Below are positions 26,462 through 34,813 of a stretch of DNA of 47,708 nucleotides, piece after piece. The notes under the pieces are model-generated. The model made no database searches, was not told where the DNA came from, and saw only the letters and a list, made by a program, of their open reading frames with translations. Origin of the DNA: Caulobacterales bacterium (GTDB lineage Bacteria; Pseudomonadota; Alphaproteobacteria; Caulobacterales; Caulobacteraceae). Each line of letters opens with the position of its first letter. Position 1 is the stretch's first letter. The position numbers and the translations under genes were made by a program. The stretch lies in contig CANJID010000030.1 in assembly GCA_947474395.1 (NCBI GenBank), forward strand, positions 1 to 47,708. The letters are read 5' to 3'.

Positions 26462-27286
26462 TCACGACTGCGTCTGGCGGGCCGCCTCGGCGACGCGGAG
26501 CTTGACCGTCATGCGCTCGTCGCCGCCGCCCGACCGCGCGCCGCGGAAGGGGGACGCGCTGAGGTAGTCGAAGCCCACCGCGACGCGGACATAGGCCTCT
26601 GTCGGACTGCAGCTGTTGGCCGGGTCGAAGCCGACCCAGCCCAGGGCCGGCACATAGGCCTCCGCCCAGGCGTGGGCGGCCTGCTGGTCGATGGCGCCGT
26701 CGGCGCGGACCAGGTGGCCGGAGACGTAGCGCGCCGGGATGTCGGCGGTGCGGGCCGCGGCGATGAAGATGTGGCTGAGGTCCTGGCAGACCCCGCGGCG
26801 CTGGGCGAAAGCCTCCGCGGCCGTTCCCGTCACCTCGGTGGCCTCGGTGTCGAACGCCACCTCGTCGCACAGGGTGCTCATCAGCCGGTGCAGCCGGTCC
26901 AGGGTGTGGGTCGCAGAACCCATGGCGCCGATGGCGAAGCGCCGGAGCTCAACGTCCGCCTCCGTCAGGGGCGTATCGCGCAGGAACACGCCCGGCGGCA
27001 GGGGCTCGGCCGCGCCCCGCACCACCCCGTCCGTATTGGAGGTCTCCACCTCGCCGGAGACGAGGATGGTCACCCGGCTCAGGGCCTCGCCGTAGGTCAG
27101 GGTGTGGATGCGGTTGCCGAAGGCGTCCTCGGAGGCGCGCAGCCGCGTGTCCGGGTCCGGCTCGATGCGCCAGTCGAGCACGTTCTGGCCGTCATGGTCG
27201 CGCGGCGTCAGGCGCAGGGCCTGGGTCACGGCCTTGGCCGGGCTGTCGTACTGGTAGGTCGTGGCGTAGGCGATCCGGATGCGCAT
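26462..27286 (-). CDS. Transglutaminase-like cysteine peptidase of the Anbu operon
   Basis: 274 residues. The N-terminal beta domain (RIAYATTYQYDSPAKAVTQALRLTPR) is typical of COG1305 proteins. The papain-like catalytic triad is visible: Cys in AQRRGVCQDLSHIFIAAAR, His in AAHAWAEAYVP and Asp in GWVGFDPANS. It is cytoplasmic by absence of a signal peptide. The gene lies 73 bases upstream of Anbu and six bases downstream of the alpha-E gene. Comparative genomics predicts that this set makes and breaks a peptide or amide-linked tag, with this protein as an amidase or peptidase. Confidence 0.92.
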   Translation of the reverse strand: MRIRIAYATTYQYDSPAKAVTQALRLTPRDHDGQNVLDWRIEPDPDTRLRASEDAFGNRIHTLTYGEALSRVTILVSGEVETSNTDGVVRGAAEPLPPGVFLRDTPLTEADVELRRFAIGAMGSATHTLDRLHRLMSTLCDEVAFDTEATEVTGTAAEAFAQRRGVCQDLSHIFIAAARTADIPARYVSGHLVRADGAIDQQAAHAWAEAYVPALGWVGFDPANSCSPTEAYVRVAVGFDYLSASPFRGARSGGGDERMTVKLRVAEAARQTQS

Positions 27287-27292
27287 GGGGCC

Positions 27293-28237
27293 TCAGACCA
27301 GATATTGCTCGGCCAGGGTCTGGCCCAGCTTGGCGTTGTCGGAGAGGAAATCGGTGATGTACTCGTGCAGGCCCGACTGGAAGACGCCCTCGATCTTCGA
27401 GCCGGTCAGGCGGGCCAGGACGTTGCGCGCCAGCCGCTGGCTAGGCCCGCGCCGGCCGTAGGCGTCCCCCAGCATGTCGAGGTTGCGCACCATGGTGTCG
27501 TAGCAACTGGCCAGGGACCGCGGCATCTGGCGGTTGAGGATCAAAAGGTCGGCGACGAGCCACGGCTTGACGCTGTCGCGGTAGACCCAGCGGTAGGCGG
27601 TCAGGGCCGAAACCTCGCGCAGGATGGTGGTCCACTGGAAGTAGTCCAGCCCGCCCCCGACCCGCTCCGATTCCGGCAGCAGCACGTGGTACTTCACGTC
27701 GAGGATGCGGGCGGTGTCGTCGGCCCGCTCGATCGCTCCGCCCAGGCGCAGGAACCAGTAGGCGTCGTTGCGCAGCATGGTGCGGCGCGCGGAGCCGTCG
27801 AAGGCGAGCGCCACGCCCTTCACCCACTCCAGGAACTCGCCGTATTCCTCCCGGCCCATGTGCTCGCCCCGGCCGAAGCGGTCGAGCTGGTTCCAGGCGT
27901 CGTTGATCGCCTCCCACATCTCGGTGGTCAGGGCCGTGCGCACGGCCCGGGCGTTGGCGCGGGCGATCTCCAGGCAGGAGCGGATCGAGGACGGGTTCTC
28001 CGGACTGAAGGCCAGGAAGTAGCGGACCGCCGCCTCGGATGCGTCGCCGTAGCGCTCGTAGAAGAGCGCCGCCGAGCCGGAGCAGGCGATGGCGCTTTCC
28101 CAGCCCGTCCCCGCCCCGCCGTAGCTGGTGGGCAGGGCCGAGAGGCGCAAAGCCGCGTCCAGCAGGCGGGCGATGAAGTCCGCCCTCTCGACGTAGCGGG
28201 AGGCCCAGAACAGGTTGTCGGCGGTGCGGGACAGCAT
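27293..28237 (-). CDS. Alpha-E domain protein of the Anbu operon
   Basis: 314 residues, almost wholly helical, starting MLSRTADNLFWASRYVERAD, the signature of the alpha-E family (COG2307). Conserved segments include ANARAVRTALTTEMWEAIND, FLRLGGAIERADDTARILD and a C-terminal YLV. Alpha-E proteins always accompany the circularly permuted ATP-grasp enzymes and are thought to act with them. It lies nine bases after the ATP-grasp stop and six bases before the transglutaminase gene, consistent with one operon. Biochemical role unproven. Confidence 0.92.
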   Translation of the reverse strand: MLSRTADNLFWASRYVERADFIARLLDAALRLSALPTSYGGAGTGWESAIACSGSAALFYERYGDASEAAVRYFLAFSPENPSSIRSCLEIARANARAVRTALTTEMWEAINDAWNQLDRFGRGEHMGREEYGEFLEWVKGVALAFDGSARRTMLRNDAYWFLRLGGAIERADDTARILDVKYHVLLPESERVGGGLDYFQWTTILREVSALTAYRWVYRDSVKPWLVADLLILNRQMPRSLASCYDTMVRNLDMLGDAYGRRGPSQRLARNVLARLTGSKIEGVFQSGLHEYITDFLSDNAKLGQTLAEQYLV

Positions 28238-28246
28238 CTCAGCGGC

Positions 28247-29670
28247 TCATCGGTCCAGCACCCAGGTGTCCTTGGTCCCGCCGCCCTGGCTGGAATTGAC
28301 CACCAGGGAGCCCTCCTTGATGGCCACGCGGGTCAGGCCGCCGCGGGTGATGCGCATGCCGTCGCCGCCGGTCAGGACGAAGGGGCGCAGGTCCACGTGC
28401 CGGGGCGCCACCCCGGACTCCACGAAGGTCGGGCAGGTCGAGAGCGCCAGGGTCGGCTGGGCGATGTAGCTCTCCGGCTCGGCCTTCAGCTTGGCGCGGA
28501 AGTCCTCGATCTCGGTCGTCGAGGAGGTCGGGCCCACCAGCATGCCGTAGCCGCCCGACCCGTCGACCTTCTTGACCACCAGCTCGGCCAGGTGCTCGAG
28601 CACATAGGTCAGGGCCTCGGGCTCGCGGCAGCGCCAGGTCGGCACATTGGGCAGGATCGGATCGGCGCCGGTGAAGAAGCGGACGATCTCAGGCATGTAG
28701 CTGTAGACCGCCTTGTCGTCGGCGACCCCGGTCCCGACCGCATTGGCCAGGGTGACGTTGCCCGCCAGATAGGCGCCCATCAGGCCGGGCACGCCGAGAG
28801 CGGAATCGGGGCGAAACACCAGGGGGTCGAGGTAGTCGTCGTCGATCCGGCGGTAGATCACGTCCACCCGCTGCGGACCTTCGGTGGTGCGCATGTAGAC
28901 CACCTCGTCGCGCACGAAGAGGTCGGTGCCCTCCACCAGTTCGATGCCCAGCTTGTCCGCCAGGAAGGAGTGCTCGTAGAAGGCCGAATTGTACTGGCCG
29001 GGGGTCATCAGCACGACCGTCGGGTCGCCCGAGGCCCGCGCCGGCGCCACCGAGCGCAGGCTGGCCAGGAGGGCGCCGGATAGCTTTCGACCGGCGCCAC
29101 CCTGTGCTCGGCGAAGAGCTCGGGGAACAGCCGCATCATCGCCTCGCGATTCTCCAGCATGTAGGAGACCCCCGAGGGCGTGCGGACGTTGTCCTCCAGG
29201 ACGAAGAACTCTCCCTCCGAGACCCGGACGAGGTCGATGCCGGCGATGTGGGCGTAGACCCCGTGCGGGGCGCGCTTGCCCACCATCTCCACCCGGTACT
29301 GCGAGTTGCGGTAGATCAGGTCGGCGGGGACCACCCCGGCGCGGATGCACTCGCGCGGGCCGTAGATGTCGGCGAGGAAGGCGTTGAGGGTGTCGGCGCG
29401 CTGCTTCAGCCCGCGCTCCAGCACCGCCCACTCCGACTTGCCCAGGACGCGGGGGATGATGTCGAAGGGGATCAGGCGCTCACTAGCCTCGGCCTCGCCA
29501 TAGACCGCGAAGGTGATGCCGACCCGGCGGAAGAACAGCTCGGCCTGCTGGCGGCGGGTGTCGAGGAGTCCGTCCGGGGCGTCGTCCAGCCAGCGGCTGA
29601 TCTGCGCATAGAGCTCGCGCACCTCGGCCCCGGCGGGGTCATAGCCATGCATCTCATCGAAAGCGGCCAC
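28247..29670 (-). pseudogene. Circularly permuted type 2 ATP-grasp protein, frameshifted
   Basis: The family (COG2308) is a predicted peptide or amide ligase of the Anbu operon. The N-terminal part is read in one frame from a GTG at 29670 ([27 protein letters not shown], then [16 protein letters not shown], and on to [12 protein letters not shown]). The rest, from [13 protein letters not shown] through [17 protein letters not shown] to [16 protein letters not shown], is in another frame. The join falls at about 29068-29078; one extra base or a -1 slip restores a full-length product of about 474 residues. All domains are otherwise intact, so a recent mutation, a base-calling error or programmed slippage are all possible. 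Confidence 0.85.
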
Positions 29671-29996
29671 GGAAAGCGCGAACTCCTTGGAGACCGATAT
29701 TGCTCGGCCCCTCTACAGCCCCGCCAACGGAAGCCTGCCACGCAGGCGCCGCCTAGGGCGCACAAGCCCTGAGTTGTGCAGACGGTGAGCGCTTCTGCCC
29801 AGAATTCAAGCAGGCAATTCCAGGCGAGCGGGCCCCGTCCCCTCCCGGGTTCGAAAGTCGCGTGACATTGAACCGTTCCCGCCGCCGCCGGAACTAACCG
29901 GTCGTGGGGACGCGAGACCATGGCCCAAAGCTGCCCTACCGGCCCCGGAAAATGGTTCTCGTCGTTCCCGCCCCTTCCCTCCCGCCCGTCACGTCC
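29671..29996. other. Intergenic region upstream of the Anbu operon
   Basis: About 325 bases without a supported gene. It lies between the Anbu-operon start and the end of the SUMF1-like gene, both on the minus strand, so the operon promoter should be here. I see no clear consensus promoter, terminator or repeat; AACCGTTCCCG and GGAACTAACCGG near 29870-29900 resemble half of an EcfG site but lack correct spacing. Confidence 0.5.
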
Positions 29997-30851
29997 TCAG
30001 GGGAGGTCGCGCGCCACGCGGATGGAGTCCGACCACGAGGCCTCCTCGACCAGGCTGGAGACCCGCGCGCCGACGCGGATGTCGGTGACCGAGTCTTCCC
30101 AGGATCCGCCGCGCAGGACCTTGCCGCTGCAGATGCCGGTCTCCCAGGCGCTGCCGTCGGCGGGCGCGCCCACATATTCGTCGTTCCAGCAGTCCTGCAC
30201 CCACTCCCAGGCGTTGCCGTGCATGTCGTAGAGACCGAAGGCGTTGGGCGCGAAGCTGCCGACCGGCATGGTCTTCTGGCGGTTGAGCCCCTTGGGATTC
30301 ATGTCCGTGCGGGTCGAGGCGTCGAAGTTGGCTTGGGCGCTCGAGAGGGTCGGCCCGAAGGCGAAGGGCGTCGTGGTCCCGGCGCGGGCGGCGTACTCCC
30401 ATTCCGCTTCCGTCAGCAGGCGGTAGTGCTTGCCGGTCTTGCGGCTCAGCCAGGCGGCGTAGGCGTGGGCGTCGTTCCACTGGACGTGGATCACCGGCCG
30501 CCTGCCGCGTCCCCAGCCCTCGTCCTCGTCCTGGGCCGGACAGCCCTTGTCGGCCACGCAGGCCCGCCACTGGTCGAAGGTGATCTCGAACCTGGAGACC
30601 GCGAAGGGTTTGGCGATCGTCACCGTGTGCTGGTCCTCGGACCCGCGGTATTTTTCGTCGGCCGGGGAGCCCATCACGAACTTGCCCGCCGGCACGGTCA
30701 CCATCTCGGGACAGCCCTTGCAGTCGGAGAAGCTCGGGACCGCGGTCGCCTTCGCCCCCTTGGCCGGCGCGGCCGACGCCCCGCCCGCCAGCAGCAGCAG
30801 GCCCGCCGCGGCGGCGATGAACGCGGAGGTCGGCAGGCTCGGGAATCGCAT
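29997..30851 (-). CDS. Secreted SUMF1/FGE-fold protein
   Basis: 284 residues with a signal peptide (FIAAAAGLLLLAGGASA, cleaved about residue 27). The formylglycine-generating-enzyme fold follows: VPAGKFVMGSP, RFEITFDQWRACVADKGCP, RLLTEAEWEYAARAGT, GLYDMHGNAWEWVQDCWN and VLRGGSWEDS. True sulfatase-activating enzymes have a copper-binding Cys pair just after RGGS; here the sequence is Trp-Glu-Asp-Ser, so that activity is unlikely. It is probably periplasmic and non-catalytic or of other activity. It is divergent from the RTX/CHRD gene, with 86 bases between. Confidence 0.88.
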   Translation of the reverse strand: MRFPSLPTSAFIAAAAGLLLLAGGASAAPAKGAKATAVPSFSDCKGCPEMVTVPAGKFVMGSPADEKYRGSEDQHTVTIAKPFAVSRFEITFDQWRACVADKGCPAQDEDEGWGRGRRPVIHVQWNDAHAYAAWLSRKTGKHYRLLTEAEWEYAARAGTTTPFAFGPTLSSAQANFDASTRTDMNPKGLNRQKTMPVGSFAPNAFGLYDMHGNAWEWVQDCWNDEYVGAPADGSAWETGICSGKVLRGGSWEDSVTDIRVGARVSSLVEEASWSDSIRVARDLP

Positions 30852-30937
30852 CGTCTGGTCTCCTGGGGCGCATCGATTGGCGTTTCAATTCCCATGCTGA
30901 ACGTCAAGATGGGCCGAAAGGCGCCGCACTGCGCCGG

Positions 30938-32464
30938 ATGGAGGCGGACGTGATCCACTTCGCGCCCCTGCACGACGCGGTCAACGGCGGCGCCGGCGCG
31001 GACGTCCTGACCTCGACCGCCCACGGGGACGTCATGACCGGCGGGGCCGGCGACGACATCTTCGTGTTCCTGCCGCTGGGAACCGGCGCCCACGACACCG
31101 AGGACAGCATCGCCGATTTCGGGGCGATCTACTTCACCGCCAGCCTCAGCGGCGCGCAGGAGGCGCCGGCGGTGGCGACCACGGCGACGGGGACCTTCAC
31201 CGCCACCCTGTCCCGGGCCGGCGCGCTCAATTTCCTGGCGACGGTCACGGGGCTCGACCTCGGTGGCGGCACGGCCGCGACGGCGGACGACGTCACCGCC
31301 GCCCACTTCCACCTCGGGGGCCCGGGCGTCGCCGGCGGGGTGGTGTTCGGCTTTGTCGGCGTCCCGAACAACGAGACCGCCAACGATACCGTGACGATCG
31401 GCGCCGCGACCGTGAAGGGCAAGTGGGACGCGGGCGAAGGAAACGGGACCACGCTTGCCGCCCAGACCGCGAGCCTCCTGGCCGGCCAACTCTATGTGAA
31501 TTTTCACACTAGCCGTAATCCCGGCGGGGAAATCCGCGGCCAGCTCCTGGCCCAGGACGCCGGCCGCGACCGCATCGACGTGAAGGGCGCCGGCATCGCC
31601 ACCCTGGCCGAGTTCCTGGCCCTGACGACCGACATCAACGGCTCGGCCGACCTCGCCCTGCCCCTGGGCGTCGACATCTACCACCTGCGCCTGGACGGGA
31701 CGCCCAAGGCGAGCCTGACCGCCGCCGACTTCATCTTCGCCGACGCCAGCCTGCGGCCCCAGGTGGCGGGCTGGTTCTCCAACATCCACGCCGGGCGGGC
31801 GGCCCTGGCCCCGGACCAGACGGCCATCAACATCCTCGCCCAACAGCGTTTCGCCGGGCAACTCACCCAAACCCAGCTGATGAAGGCGGTGGTCGACACC
31901 GCCGACGCCGAGACCGCCGTGGCCGCCCAGGCCTACCAGTTCTTCACCGGCGCCACCCCGACCCAGGCGGGCCTGGCCTTCCTGGTCGCCTCGGCGACCA
32001 ACCCGACCGACCTCAACGACGCCTACTACGCCAAGTTCAGCCTCGAGAACCGCTACATCAACTTCGCCGCCAACCTCGGGATCGCGGGCCAGGGCGCGGC
32101 GGCCTTCCAGGCGGACTTCGGGGGCTTGAGCTTCCTGGCGGCGGTGCAGCTCGCCTATGGCCGCATCATCGGCCTGAACTACGCCGCCGGGGCCGGGATC
32201 AATGCGACGGCGGCCGAGGCCGACATCGCCGGGCGCCTTTCCTACTTCCAGCAGGTGGCGCGGGAGGGATCGCCCGGGGCCAACCAGGACCTCGCCACCA
32301 AGGCCGCCATGGTCGGCTACATCCTGGGCGAAGGGATCAAGGCCGACGTGGGCGCCTATGCGGCGGCGAGCAACGCCTTCCTCACCGACCTCCTCGACGG
32401 AACGGCCCAGTTCAACGTGAACCTGGTCGGGACCTACGCCCCGACGGCGCCCACCGGGCACTGA
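30938..32464 (+). CDS. RTX protein with inserted CHRD domain and DUF4214-like region
   Basis: 508 residues, without an N-terminal signal peptide. Residues about 15-45 hold calcium-binding nonapeptide-type sequence (GGAGADVLTSTAHGDVMTGGAGDDIFVF). From about 63 to 205 is a CHRD domain (ASLSGAQEAPAVATTATGTF, AAHFHLGGPGVAGGVVF, GGEIRGQLLAQ). The RTX context then resumes with DRIDVKG. The C-terminal half (about 270-480) is Ala-rich and helical, with features of the DUF4214 region found in other RTX and S-layer-like proteins (YAKFSLENRYINFAANLG). Secretion by a type I system is likely from composition; no transporter is next to it. It ends six bases before the convergent kinase gene. Confidence 0.75.
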   Translation: MEADVIHFAPLHDAVNGGAGADVLTSTAHGDVMTGGAGDDIFVFLPLGTGAHDTEDSIADFGAIYFTASLSGAQEAPAVATTATGTFTATLSRAGALNFLATVTGLDLGGGTAATADDVTAAHFHLGGPGVAGGVVFGFVGVPNNETANDTVTIGAATVKGKWDAGEGNGTTLAAQTASLLAGQLYVNFHTSRNPGGEIRGQLLAQDAGRDRIDVKGAGIATLAEFLALTTDINGSADLALPLGVDIYHLRLDGTPKASLTAADFIFADASLRPQVAGWFSNIHAGRAALAPDQTAINILAQQRFAGQLTQTQLMKAVVDTADAETAVAAQAYQFFTGATPTQAGLAFLVASATNPTDLNDAYYAKFSLENRYINFAANLGIAGQGAAAFQADFGGLSFLAAVQLAYGRIIGLNYAAGAGINATAAEADIAGRLSYFQQVAREGSPGANQDLATKAAMVGYILGEGIKADVGAYAAASNAFLTDLLDGTAQFNVNLVGTYAPTAPTGH

Positions 32465-32470
32465 CGCGCG

Positions 32471-34243
32471 TCAGGCGGTCCGGGCGGCGAGCGCGGCGCG
32501 CACCTTTCGGGCCAGTTCGTCGTCGCGCAGGGGCTTCTGGATGATCCGCTCCTCGCCGACGCTGCTGAGGGCGCTCATGTCGGCGTAGCCGGTGATGAAG
32601 AGCACGGGGACGTCCGGGACCTTAGCCTCGATCTCGCGCGCCGCCGCCGCCCCGTTCATGCCGGGCATGGCGAAATCGAGCAGCACCAGGGAGGGCTTGG
32701 GCTTGCGCTCCAGGGCAGCCAGGGCCGCGGGCCCGCTCTCGGCCTCCACCACCGTGTAGCCGAGGTCGGAGAGGGTCAGGGAGACGATCTCGCGCACCGC
32801 ATGGTCATCATCGACCAGCAGCACCACCTGTCCGGCGGCCGCCTTTTCCCGCCTTGCGGCCTGTTGCGGTTCCGGCGGGGCGACCGCCACGCCTTGGGCG
32901 CGGGGCAGATAGACCTTCACCGCCGTGCCATCGCCGGGCTGGGTCTCGATCGCCACCCCGCCGCCCGACTGCTGGGCGAAACCGAGCACCTGGGCCAGGC
33001 CCAGGCCCGAGCCCTTGCCGATGTCCTTGGTGGTGAAGAAGGGCTCGAAGGCGCGGGCGCGCACCTCCGGGGGCATGCCGGAGCCGGTGTCGGAGACCGA
33101 GACCATCACATAGTCCCCCGGTGGCGGCTCTTCCGCGCCCTGCGGCTCGCCCAGGGAGACATTGTCGGTCTTGACGGTCAGGGACCCGCCCACGGCCATG
33201 GCGTCCCGCGCATTGATCGCAAGATTCAGGATCACCAGCTCGAGCTGGGTGGTGTCCACCAGGGCGGGCCAAAGGCCGTCCGCCAGCTCGGTCCTGATCG
33301 CCACGCTGCCGCCCATGGTGCTCTGCAGCAGGTCCTGCATCCCGCCCACCACCTGGTTCAGGTCGGCGGCCTTGGGCTCCAGCCGCTGGCGGCGCGAGAA
33401 GGCCAGCAGTTGGGCGGTCAGGTCGGCCCCGCGCTGGGCCGCCTGGCTCATGAAGCCGAGGCGGCGGCGCGATTCGTCGTCATCCACCCGTCGCTCCAGG
33501 AAGCGGATATTGCCGAGCACCACCGTCAGCAGGTTGTTGAAGTCATGGGCGACCCCCGAGGTGAGTTGACCCACCGCCTCCAGCCGCTGCATCTGCCGAA
33601 GCGTCGCCTCTACCCGCTCGCGCTCCTCGATCTGGAAGTGCAGGGCTTCGTTGGCCTCGGCGAGGTCCGTCGCCCGCCGTTCAAGCTCGGCGTTGGTGCG
33701 GGCGACCGTGGCGTTGGCCGCGCCCAGAACCGCCACCACAAGCGAGGCCATCACCACCAGCAGGACGAAGCCGCCGTAGCGGACCAGCCGCCGGGACAGG
33801 GGCTCCGTCAGGGTCCGCAGATAGACCGACCCCAGCGTCTCGGCGCCCTGGGTCACCGGGGCGGTGACGATCAGGTGGTCCTTCTGGAAACCCGGCGGGG
33901 CCAGGGCGGCGGCCCGCGGAAGCTCCTGGGTCGGATCGCGGGTGTAGCCGGCGAACAGGACGTTGCGCTCGTCATAGACCCCGGCCGCCTCGACCTCCGG
34001 ATTGGCGCCGAGGGCCTTCACATATTCCTGCGCCGCCCCCCGGTCCCCGAACACCAGGGCGGCGTTGACGCTGGCGGCGAGGATCTGCGCCTGAACGCTC
34101 ACCTCCTGCACCTTCTGCGACCGGTAGAGCTGGTCGCTGTAGGCGGCCGTCATGATCCCGGCGATCAGCAGAACCACGGCGCCGGCTATGGCCACCAGGG
34201 GCGTTCGTCTCCAGCGGTCGGTGTAGCGGCGGGCGTCGGCCAT
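32471..34243 (-). CDS. Hybrid sensor histidine kinase with CHASE8-like input domain
   Basis: 590 residues. The first membrane helix (about 15-37) and second (about 150-175) enclose a periplasmic domain with SVQAQILAASVNAALVFGDRGAAQEYVKAL, which resembles CHASE8 of the diguanylate cyclase YfiN. A coiled-coil linker, the phospho-acceptor His in TSGVAHDFNNLLTVVLGN, the ATPase boxes NLAINARDAM, DTGSGMPP and GKGSGLGLAQVLGF, and a C-terminal receiver with Asp in VLLDFAMPGMNG follow. The ATG overlaps the stop of the YfiR-like gene (TGATG). The kinase probably responds to the YfiR protein; no separate DNA-binding regulator lies beside it. Confidence 0.92.
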   Translation of the reverse strand: MADARRYTDRWRRTPLVAIAGAVVLLIAGIMTAAYSDQLYRSQKVQEVSVQAQILAASVNAALVFGDRGAAQEYVKALGANPEVEAAGVYDERNVLFAGYTRDPTQELPRAAALAPPGFQKDHLIVTAPVTQGAETLGSVYLRTLTEPLSRRLVRYGGFVLLVVMASLVVAVLGAANATVARTNAELERRATDLAEANEALHFQIEERERVEATLRQMQRLEAVGQLTSGVAHDFNNLLTVVLGNIRFLERRVDDDESRRRLGFMSQAAQRGADLTAQLLAFSRRQRLEPKAADLNQVVGGMQDLLQSTMGGSVAIRTELADGLWPALVDTTQLELVILNLAINARDAMAVGGSLTVKTDNVSLGEPQGAEEPPPGDYVMVSVSDTGSGMPPEVRARAFEPFFTTKDIGKGSGLGLAQVLGFAQQSGGGVAIETQPGDGTAVKVYLPRAQGVAVAPPEPQQAARREKAAAGQVVLLVDDDHAVREIVSLTLSDLGYTVVEAESGPAALAALERKPKPSLVLLDFAMPGMNGAAAAREIEAKVPDVPVLFITGYADMSALSSVGEERIIQKPLRDDELARKVRAALAARTA

Positions 34244-34800
34244 CAGCGACGCTCCGGGGCGCGGGGCCGCACCGACAGGGCGAGGCTCAGGAGCTTGGAG
34301 CTGATCGCCAGGCCGTTCTGGGCGGCCGCCTGGTCGTCGACGTGGAAGCGGACCCGGTTCGCCTCGACCACGAAGTGCACCACCCCGCGCTCGCCGCCGT
34401 TGGCCGCGTCGGTCACGGTCAGGACGTGGGCGCCCCGCAGGGCCGCCAGCCCCTGGGCCACCGACTGGGTCGGGGAGCCGCCGAGGTAGAGGATGTGGCA
34501 GCCGGACGTCCGGTCCGCCGCCTTCATTCGCCGGATCGTGATCGGGTGCTGGTCCACCTTCTGGCCTGCGACCGCCTGGTCGAGGAAGGCCCCGAACGGG
34601 TCCTCGCCCACCACGCACACCAGCAACGGGCTCGCGGCGCCGTCCAAATCGGCCAGGGGCCAGGTGACGAAGGGCGCGAACTTGTAGAGGAACGTCGCCT
34701 TCACCGCGTACTCGGGCGCCGCGGTCTGGGCGCGCACGGACCCGCCGGCGGCGAGGGCGAGCGCCGCCGCCAACCCGAGCATGGTCCCGACGCGCGTCAT
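34243..34800 (-). CDS. YfiR-like periplasmic regulator (DUF4154)
   Basis: 185 residues with a signal peptide ending VRAQ (about residue 25). The DUF4154 core is plain: PEYAVKATFLYKFAPFVTWP, LLVCVVGEDPFGAFLDQAVAGQ, CHILYLGGS, VLTVTDAANGGERGVVHFVVEANRVRFHVD and the terminal AISSKLLSLA. In Pseudomonas YfiR represses the diguanylate cyclase YfiN in the periplasm; here it is coupled to a histidine kinase with a similar sensor domain, so a parallel inhibitory role is inferred. The TonB receptor gene ends 13 bases before it. Confidence 0.92.
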   Translation of the reverse strand: MTRVGTMLGLAAALALAAGGSVRAQTAAPEYAVKATFLYKFAPFVTWPLADLDGAASPLLVCVVGEDPFGAFLDQAVAGQKVDQHPITIRRMKAADRTSGCHILYLGGSPTQSVAQGLAALRGAHVLTVTDAANGGERGVVHFVVEANRVRFHVDDQAAAQNGLAISSKLLSLALSVRPRAPERR

Positions 34801-34813
34801 CGGAAATCCATCC

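Noticed and set aside
26387-29083. Plus-strand open frame of 898 codons opposite the Anbu operon
   Set aside because: It runs across four conserved minus-strand genes and their gaps and shows no domain; it is a GC-bias artefact.
29997-30851. Annotation as a formylglycine-generating (sulfatase-activating) enzyme
   Set aside because: The catalytic Cys pair is missing and no sulfatase is nearby.
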